Source of the DNA: Pelagibacteraceae bacterium
GTDB lineage: Bacteria; Pseudomonadota; Alphaproteobacteria; Pelagibacterales; Pelagibacteraceae
Direction of reading: 5' to 3'
DNA: 64,000 bases
NCBI GenBank assembly: GCA_018402735.1
Contig: JAGYIF010000001.1
Span: forward strand, 434,001 to 498,000
Shown here: positions 58,360-64,000 of the stretch, one piece after another
How positions within the stretch are numbered: position 1 is the stretch's first letter
Layout of the letters: the number at the start of each line of letters is the position of its first letter
Position numbers and translations under genes: made by a program
The notes under the pieces: model-generated
Databases searched by the model: none
The model's input: the letters and a program-made list of their open reading frames with translations, nothing else
Told to the model about the DNA's origin: nothing

Positions 58360-60834
58360 ATGATGAATCCACAAATAATCTCTGTTCTAGGTCCAACCAA
58401 TACTGGCAAGACTCATTTTGCTGTAGAGAGAATGTTGCAATTTGAGACTGGCGTGATTGGTTTTCCTCTTCGTCTTCTCGCAAGAGAAGTTTATGACAAT
58501 TGTGTTAAAAAATTAGGGTCAAATCGAGTAGCATTAATAACTGGTGAGGAAAAAATAATTCCACCAACTGCAAATTATTATTTATGCACTGTGGAATCAA
58601 TGCCTCTTGATTTAAATTTCGAATTTGTAGCAGTTGATGAAATTCAAATGTGTGCGGATCCAGAACGCGGACATATTTTTACGGATCGATTATTAAATTA
58701 CCGCGGAGATAAATTAACAATGTTTTTAGGTGCCGATACAATGAAAAATATTATCTCGAATTTGGTTCCATCTAGTGAGTTTGTATATAGAGATAGATTG
58801 TCTAAATTAATTTATACTGGTTACAAGAAAATATCCAGAATACAGCCACGTAGTGCAATTGTTGCTTTTTCAGTGGACGAGGTTTATGCATTGGCAGAAT
58901 TTATTAGAAGACAAAGAGGTGGCGCAGCCATTGTGATGGGATCTTTGAGTCCTAAAACGCGCAATGCACAAGTTGATTTGTATCAATCAGGTGATGTCGA
59001 TTTTTTAGTAGCAACGGACGCTATTGGTATGGGTATTAACATGAATATAGACCATCTTAGTTTTAGCAATTTAAGAAAATATGACGGAAAAAAAATTAGA
59101 GGATTAAGAAATACAGAAATTGGTCAGATTAGTGGACGCGCTGGTAGATATAAAAATGATGGAAGCTTTGGAATCACTGGAGATTGTGAAGCGCTAACGA
59201 GCGAACAAATAGAAAAATTAGAAAATCACAAATTTGACAGTGTTGTTAATATTTACTGGAGAAATTCTAGTTTAGATTTTTCGAGTATAAAAAAATTTAT
59301 AGAAAGCTTAAATAAACTTCCTTCTATCCAAAATCTATTAAGAAACAGAGAATTGATCGATGAAAATATGTTTAAATTCTTAACAACAGAAAAATCCCAA
59401 TTGAAAATAAACAATGAAATAAATCATATCTCAAAACTTTGGGAATGTTGCCAGATACCTGATTTTACTAAAAGCTCTTATAATGAGCATATGGAAATAG
59501 TTACTAGCGTTTTTAATTTTTTAACTTCTGATAAAGAAAAAATAACTAACGACTGGATGAAAAAACAGGTATCAAACCTAGATAATATGATTGGGAATAT
59601 AGATGCTATTGCAAATAGAATATCTCACGTACGAACATGGTCTTATGTGGCAAACAAAAAAAATTGGGTTGAAAATAATGATTACTGGATTGCCAAAACT
59701 AAAGATATAGAAGACAAATTATCTGATCGTCTTCATGAAGAATTATCAAAAAGTTTTGTAGATAAAAGAATTAGTATTCTGTCGAGAGGTCTAAAACAAG
59801 AAATTCAACATGAGGCTAAAATTTCAGCAAATAATGAAATTATTGTGGATGGGCAGCTTGTTGGGAAGATCAATGGGTTAAAAATAGTTCTTGATTATAC
59901 ATCCAACGCTCTGCAAACTGACATACGGTCTATTAAGAAAGCAGCAAGAAATGGAACAGCTTTGGAATTAAAGAAAAGAATTGAAGAAATAATAGCATCA
60001 CCTCAGCATTTCAGTCTAAAAAAAGATAAAAATATTTACTGGAAAGAAAAAATTATAGGTAAAATTTATCCAGGAAAGAATTATCTAAATCCTGATGTTA
60101 AAATTTTAGTAGATGAAAGCATAGAACTGCAAGATCAACAAAGAATATCTTCAAGTTTATCAAATTGGCTAAAATTGGAAAAACAAAACTTGTTACAAGA
60201 TTTGATAAAAATTGAAAATTCTCAGTACGAAAATAGATTTATTCGTGGGTTATGTTATCAACTATTTGAGAACAATGGCGTTCTCAAAAGAGAAAATGTT
60301 GATGAAATTGTTAAACAAATAAATAAAGAAGATAGATCTATTTTAAGAAAGTTAGGAATAAAAATTGGAAGATACCATATTTATCAACCAAGAATGGTAA
60401 AGCCGGCCGCCGTCACTTTTAAAACAATTCTTTGGAATTGTTTTCACAATTTATTTGACAATAAATCTCCAGCATTTGGATTAAATTTTGTAAAGAATTT
60501 TAATAACCACGATAAAGAATATCTTTTGATTTGTGGTTTCGAAACTTTTGATAATTACATAATAAGAATTGATATATTGGAGCGATTATTCTTAAAAATT
60601 ATTTCGTTAAGTAAAAATGGGTTATTTGAACTAACGAGTGATATATTGAATTTACTAGGTTCGACAAAAGAAGATTTCAAAGAATTAATGAAAAAAATGA
60701 ATTATAGTTATATAGAAAAAGAAGATAAAATTTTTTTTAAGTATACTCCTAAAAAATTTAATTCAAAAAATAGTAAAAAGAAAATATCCAACAACCCATT
60801 TAGTGAACTTAAAAAGATTAAAATACTTTCTTAA
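58360..60834 (+). CDS. SUV3-like DEAD/DEAH-box helicase
   Basis: 824 residues. Motif I GPTNTGKTHFA (11-21), motif II VDEIQM, and motif VI QISGRAGRYKND, with the order of mitochondrial SUPV3L1/SUV3. C-terminal Suv3-type domain follows (about residues 430-820). In mitochondria this enzyme unwinds RNA with PNPase; the alphaproteobacterial version is likely an RNA helicase of RNA decay. Start 58360 or the adjacent ATG 58363. It is followed 2 bases later by TerB. Confidence 0.9.
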   Translation: MMNPQIISVLGPTNTGKTHFAVERMLQFETGVIGFPLRLLAREVYDNCVKKLGSNRVALITGEEKIIPPTANYYLCTVESMPLDLNFEFVAVDEIQMCADPERGHIFTDRLLNYRGDKLTMFLGADTMKNIISNLVPSSEFVYRDRLSKLIYTGYKKISRIQPRSAIVAFSVDEVYALAEFIRRQRGGAAIVMGSLSPKTRNAQVDLYQSGDVDFLVATDAIGMGINMNIDHLSFSNLRKYDGKKIRGLRNTEIGQISGRAGRYKNDGSFGITGDCEALTSEQIEKLENHKFDSVVNIYWRNSSLDFSSIKKFIESLNKLPSIQNLLRNRELIDENMFKFLTTEKSQLKINNEINHISKLWECCQIPDFTKSSYNEHMEIVTSVFNFLTSDKEKITNDWMKKQVSNLDNMIGNIDAIANRISHVRTWSYVANKKNWVENNDYWIAKTKDIEDKLSDRLHEELSKSFVDKRISILSRGLKQEIQHEAKISANNEIIVDGQLVGKINGLKIVLDYTSNALQTDIRSIKKAARNGTALELKKRIEEIIASPQHFSLKKDKNIYWKEKIIGKIYPGKNYLNPDVKILVDESIELQDQQRISSSLSNWLKLEKQNLLQDLIKIENSQYENRFIRGLCYQLFENNGVLKRENVDEIVKQINKEDRSILRKLGIKIGRYHIYQPRMVKPAAVTFKTILWNCFHNLFDNKSPAFGLNFVKNFNNHDKEYLLICGFETFDNYIIRIDILERLFLKIISLSKNGLFELTSDILNLLGSTKEDFKELMKKMNYSYIEKEDKIFFKYTPKKFNSKNSKKKISNNPFSELKKIKILS

Positions 60835-60836
60835 TA

Positions 60837-61256
60837 ATGAGCTGGTTTTTTAAAGAAAAGCGTAAATTCAAAGCTTTGGAATTATCTATTACTACTTTGT
60901 TTATACACGCTGCAAAACTTGATGGAATCTATAGCGAAATAGAAAAAGAAACTATTATTAAGTGCGTAAAGAAATTTTTTGTTGCAGATAATGAATATAT
61001 TAAAGAATTGATTAGTGAATGTGAAACACTAGAAGAAAATAAAAATCAAATACTCCACCTCACACAGGAAGTTAAAAAACTTGATTATAAAGAAAGACTT
61101 AAAATAATTGAAATGTTGATTGAAATTATATATTCAGACAGGACTATTGATGAATTCGAAGACAATTTAATACGAAGGGTTGCTGGCCTTACTTACATAG
61201 AAAGTGCGGATTTAGGTGCAATTAAAATTAAAATTAAAAAAAAATTAAGCATATGA
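60837..61256 (+). CDS. TerB family (tellurite resistance-like) protein
   Basis: 139 residues, all-helical, with the TerB pattern [20 protein letters not shown] and the mirrored [17 protein letters not shown] (acidic metal-binding residues). The family binds metal and shows no proven role in tellurite resistance in this context. It overlaps fdxA by ATGA and follows the helicase closely, so it probably shares its transcript. Confidence 0.85.
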   Translation: MSWFFKEKRKFKALELSITTLFIHAAKLDGIYSEIEKETIIKCVKKFFVADNEYIKELISECETLEENKNQILHLTQEVKKLDYKERLKIIEMLIEIIYSDRTIDEFEDNLIRRVAGLTYIESADLGAIKIKIKKKLSI

Positions 61257-61597
61257 CCTACGTTGTAAACGACAAATGTATCAAATGTAAATTAACAGAC
61301 TGTGTTGAAGTATGTCCAGTTGATTGTTTTTATGAGGGTGAGAACATGTTGGTCATTAATCCAGACGAGTGTATTGATTGCGGCGTATGCGAACCGGAAT
61401 GTCCTATCAATGCAATTGAACCTGATACAAACAATGGTGCAGAAAAACATGTTTTGCTAAATAAAAAATTATCTGAGATTTGGCCAGTTATCACTAAAAA
61501 GAAAGACCCATTACCTGATTGGGAAAAATTCAAAGACATGGAAAACAAATTAGATAAATTTTATAATGAAAATCCAGGTTCTGGGGACAAAAGATAA
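61253..61597 (+). CDS. fdxA: 7Fe ferredoxin
   Basis: 114 residues with two cluster motifs: [17 protein letters not shown] (irregular [3Fe-4S] site) and [12 protein letters not shown] ([4Fe-4S] site), the pattern of alphaproteobacterial FdxA. Acts as an electron donor. The C-terminus is Lys/Asp-rich. In alphaproteobacteria the fdxA-carD pair after a helicase is recurrent. Confidence 0.94.
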   Translation: MTYVVNDKCIKCKLTDCVEVCPVDCFYEGENMLVINPDECIDCGVCEPECPINAIEPDTNNGAEKHVLLNKKLSEIWPVITKKKDPLPDWEKFKDMENKLDKFYNENPGSGDKR

Positions 61598-61655
61598 TTA
61601 TATTTGTTGAAAAGGTTCTTAATATAAGCTATTTCCATCGCCTTACAAAAAATCA

Positions 61656-62465
61656 ATGCTAAAAAAAATTAAACAATCTCTTTTAAAAGTTGTGGCACCA
61701 AAAGAAAAAAAATCTGAAAAACCTATTAAAAAAAAAAAAACTAAAGTCGTTAAACCTATTAAAGAAAAAAAAATTAAAGTAGCTAAACCTATTAAAGAAA
61801 AAAAAGTTAAAGCAATTAAAGAAGTAAAAGAAGCTATTGAGGAAAAAGATGCTCCTATAGTTCAAAAACCGATTATTAAAAGTGGAAGAGTTTATACTTC
61901 GCACTCTTCTCAAGACCCTCTTGTTGAAATCGTAAAAATTAAAAAACAAGATAATGAAAAACGAATTTATAAGATTAAAGATTACGTAATATATCCAAAA
62001 CACGGGATTGGCCAAATTGTTGCTGTGGAAAAAGATGTAATAGCTGGAATAGACATAAATTTTTACAAAATTGAAATTACAAAAGATAAATTAGTTTTGA
62101 CTATTCCTACTAATCAGCAATCTCATCTAAGGCCACTATCGAGCATTAATCAAATTAATAAAGCTATTTCTATTTTAAAAGGAAAAGCAAAAGTAAAAAG
62201 AACAATGTGGAGTAGAAGAGCCCAGGAATATGAACAAAAAATTAATTCTGGAGAAATTTACCAAATTGCTGAGGTAGTAAGAGATTTAAATAAAAATACA
62301 GATATGCCGGTTGATCAGTCTTATAGTGAAAGACAATTATTTGAAAAGGCATTTGAAAGACTTCTAGGGGAAGTTACTGTTGTTCTAGAATCAGCTGAAG
62401 AAGAAGCTAAGGAAAAATTAAATAAGGCTCTTGGTAAAACTCCGGAAAAAAATTTAGTAGAATAA
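61656..62465 (+). CDS. carD: CarD-like transcription regulator with Lys-rich N-terminus
   Basis: 269 residues. The C-terminal part (about 105-260) is the CarD/CdnL domain: YKIKDYVIYPKHGIGQIVAVE (Tudor-like, RNA polymerase beta-binding) and a helical DNA-binding region with MWSRRAQEYEQKINSG. It stabilises RNA polymerase at rRNA and other promoters. The first 65 residues are a Lys-rich repetitive tail with KPIKEKK in two copies. Ends in a strong terminator at 62464-62499. Confidence 0.92.
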   Translation: MLKKIKQSLLKVVAPKEKKSEKPIKKKKTKVVKPIKEKKIKVAKPIKEKKVKAIKEVKEAIEEKDAPIVQKPIIKSGRVYTSHSSQDPLVEIVKIKKQDNEKRIYKIKDYVIYPKHGIGQIVAVEKDVIAGIDINFYKIEITKDKLVLTIPTNQQSHLRPLSSINQINKAISILKGKAKVKRTMWSRRAQEYEQKINSGEIYQIAEVVRDLNKNTDMPVDQSYSERQLFEKAFERLLGEVTVVLESAEEEAKEKLNKALGKTPEKNLVE

Positions 62466-62499
62466 AAAAAACGCCCTCTAATTAGAGAGCGTTTTTTTT
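62464..62499 (+). terminator. bidirectional intrinsic terminator after carD
   Basis: AACGC-C-CTCT-AATT-AGAG-A-GCGTT stem (one C.A mismatch) flanked by A8 and T8, directly after the carD stop. It can end carD and, on the minus strand, the small Lys/Ala-rich gene. Confidence 0.9.
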
Positions 62500-62516
62500 G
62501 AAAACTAGATCTTAAA

Positions 62517-62621
62517 CTATCTTTTTCTTTTCTTAGCTTTTTTCTTAGTAGTTTTCTTAGCAGCTTTTCTTCTTTTAGCTGGAGCTTTTTTCTTTGCTGC
62601 TTTTTTTCTTTTTTTAGCCAT
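62517..62621 (-). CDS. 34-residue Lys/Ala-rich histone-like protein
   Basis: ATG to TAG, 34 codons, with AAGGAG seven bases upstream. The peptide is MAKKRKKAAKKKAPAKRRKA then AKKTTKKKAKKRKR: nearly all Lys, Arg, Ala, the composition of histone-H1-like tails. Terminator 62464-62499 is on its 3' side. A promoter candidate lies at 62689-62718. Probably DNA- or RNA-binding. Confidence 0.7.
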   Translation of the reverse strand: MAKKRKKAAKKKAPAKRRKAAKKTTKKKAKKRKR

Positions 62622-62688
62622 CTTTGCTCTCCTTTTTTGTTTTTTGGAGTTTCACTTAGAATATTTTCTAAATGATTCGTTATTAATT

Positions 62689-62718
62689 CATATAAAAAGA
62701 AATACGCATTAAAGTCAA
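62689..62718 (-). promoter_or_regulatory. promoter candidate for the Lys/Ala-rich gene
   Basis: Minus-strand TTGACT (62718-62713), 18-base spacer, TATATG (62694-62689). It places transcription start about 60 bases before the ATG at 62621. The rest of 62622-62844 shows no gene. Confidence 0.5.
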
Positions 62719-62844
62719 ACTTTAAATAGTTGAAAAATTTTTTAAAAAAAAATTAAAATTAATTCTATTTTGAAATTAACAATCAAATAATTAAATGATT
62801 AATATTAATGTTGGTTTTAAACGATTTAATGAATGTTTTTTACT

Positions 62845-64000
62845 TTATGATGAATGATAAAAACTATTTAGAATTTTAGAAAAGTTTTTTCTAATTACGT
62901 AACGTTTCGTCTTCATAGTTGGCGTGAGCATATTATTTTCCAAAGTGAAACCTTCGTCTAGAAGTTGAAAATTTTTAATTTTTTCGATTGCTGTAAGATT
63001 GTTGTTAACTTTATCTATAATTGTCTGTACCTCTTGCTTTGATAGTTTAAATTCTTTGTTAACAAAAATTAATGCCACTAAATAATTTTTGTTGTCACCA
63101 TATACAAAAGCTTGGTCAATCTCGGGATTGGCACAAATTAAATTTTCAATTTTAGCTGGAGAAATATTATCACCCCCGGAAGTGACAATAATATCTTTTT
63201 TTCTATCTGTAATTTTTAAATAACCATCAGAATCTATTTCTCCTATATCTCCTGTATATAACCAGTTATTAATTAGTACTTTTTTTGTTGCTTGCTCATT
63301 GTTCCAATAACCGAGCATTATATTTTCACCACTCACCAGTATCTCACCATCTTCAGCTATTTTCACTTTTGTATTTTTTAGTATTTTTCCAACAGTATCT
63401 ACTTTTATAAAATTTGCTGGATTGCAGCTGACTATCGGGGATGCTTCCGTAAGGCCATAACCTTGCATCGTTTTTAAACCTAATGAATTTAAATAAAGAC
63501 CAACTTTTGGATCCAATGGCCCACCACCAGATATAAAGGCTTTTATATTTCCACCTAAATTTTGGTTTATTTTTCTTCGCACTAAAATATCTAAAAAAAA
63601 ATTTAATATTTTTTCAAAAAAAGATATTTTTTTTTGTAGAATTAATTTTTCTCCTATCTCAATTGTTTTATCAAATAAAATTTTTTTTACTCCCTGTGTT
63701 TTGGAAATATTTATTTTTATTTTATTATAAAAATTATTATAAAATCTTGGAACTGCTGTCATAATAGTTGGGCTTGCTGTTTTTAAATTAGACAATAATT
63801 TTTCTAAACTTTCTGCGTAAAATACTTTTGCTTGAATAGCTATTTGAACAAACTGAGCGGTATGTTCGTAAGAATGAGATAACGGTAGCCATGTCAGAAA
63901 AGTGTGATTTTTTATTTTTATATCTTTCAATAAATCTAAAGCACTATCACAATTGCTCAAAATTCCTCCGTGGCTTAGAATAACTCCTTTTGGATTTCCT
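62845..64000 (-). CDS. long-chain acyl-CoA ligase, 5' part missing
   Basis: AMP-forming acyl-CoA synthetase (FadD/FACL type) running past the right edge. The visible frame starts within the P-loop (GNPKGVILSHGG), then LTWLPLSHSYEHT, the A5 motif YGLTEASPIV, and the A7/A8 motifs YTGDIGEIDSDGYLKITDRKKDIIVTSGGDNISP. Activates fatty acids to CoA thioesters. The DRKKDIIV segment and a LPLSHSYEH motif fit the long-chain subgroup; the adenylating C-terminal Lys region is in KTKRYVIRK. The full gene would extend a few hundred bases beyond 64000. Confidence 0.93.
   Translation of the reverse strand, partial: GNPKGVILSHGGILSNCDSALDLLKDIKIKNHTFLTWLPLSHSYEHTAQFVQIAIQAKVFYAESLEKLLSNLKTASPTIMTAVPRFYNNFYNKIKINISKTQGVKKILFDKTIEIGEKLILQKKISFFEKILNFFLDILVRRKINQNLGGNIKAFISGGGPLDPKVGLYLNSLGLKTMQGYGLTEASPIVSCNPANFIKVDTVGKILKNTKVKIAEDGEILVSGENIMLGYWNNEQATKKVLINNWLYTGDIGEIDSDGYLKITDRKKDIIVTSGGDNISPAKIENLICANPEIDQAFVYGDNKNYLVALIFVNKEFKLSKQEVQTIIDKVNNNLTAIEKIKNFQLLDEGFTLENNMLTPTMKTKRYVIRKNFSKILNSFYHSS

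Noticed and set aside
61683-62015. Minus-strand frame of 110 codons, Phe/Asn-rich
   Set aside because: It is the complement of the lysine-rich carD N-terminus; Phe runs arise from AAA on the other strand.
1-64000. CRISPR arrays, prophage, insertion sequences, rRNA
   Set aside because: No repeat-spacer pattern, integrase, transposase or rRNA sequence was seen.

Overview
The window is a densely packed, very AT-rich chromosomal segment of an alphaproteobacterium. That placement rests on gene content and order: lptC-lptB after an arabinose-5-phosphate isomerase, aroA/cmk-rpsA-ihfB, trpF-trpB-trpA-accD-folC, hemA of the ALAS type, a FYDLN-acid protein, an NDUFA9-like SDR, a mitochondrial-SUV3-like helicase, a CarD regulator, and cycM-kdsB-pheA. 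The AT richness, overlapping genes, tiny intergenic gaps and short leaders suggest a streamlined marine lineage of SAR11/HIMB59 type. That lineage call is inference, since no rRNA is present.

Layout. 1-6.3 kb: 3' part of gltD, uppP, an atypical SDR, a short RNase D, then the envelope genes kdsD-lptC-lptB. 6.3-10.4 kb: aroA fused to cmk, rpsA, ihfB. 10.4-16.5 kb: a tight run pyrF-trpF-trpB-trpA-accD-folC-histidine phosphatase, in which trpF, trpB, trpA, accD and folC depart from family motifs at normally invariant sites. 16.5-22.5 kb (minus strand): trxA, sbcB-rmuC, a cation efflux protein, and a DnaQ-like exonuclease paired with a CBS-nucleotidyltransferase. 22.5-30.5 kb is the accessory-looking part: a small gene with a strong promoter and a hairpin-rich leader, selO, a row of very small genes, a structured non-coding stretch of about 400 bases, an AEC permease, an Old Yellow Enzyme and more mini-genes.

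30.5-39.6 kb: hemA, typA, a cold-shock gene, several small envelope or unknown proteins, tRNA-Arg(CCU), a family-5 type uracil-DNA glycosylase, lrgAB, sodB and a VTT membrane protein. 39.7-46.6 kb: rpmH-rnpA-yidD-yidC-argB-HAD-dapD-dapE-HDAC, all on the plus strand. 46.6-53.1 kb (minus strand): dnaX-ybaB-recR and def-fmt-truA, with the SRP RNA just upstream of dnaX, then kdsB-pheA. 53.2-62.6 kb: membrane cytochrome c, an AmpG-like permease, an EF-hand protein, a TauE/SafE permease, a membrane gene broken by one stop codon, a zinc-ribbon protein, NlpC/P60, acylphosphatase, helicase, TerB, ferredoxin and CarD. The window closes with a tiny Lys/Ala-rich protein and a fatty-acyl-CoA ligase cut by the right edge.

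Most genes are housekeeping: LPS and peptidoglycan-lipid recycling, aromatic and lysine/arginine biosynthesis, translation, haem and DNA repair. The most unusual signals are the divergent trpFBA-accD-folC block, the micro-gene cluster with its structured neighbour at 24.7-25.8 kb, the leader at 22.75-22.89 kb, the N-terminally extended LptB, and the scattered very small lysine-rich and single-helix proteins. All calls were made by reading the sequence; no database search was run.
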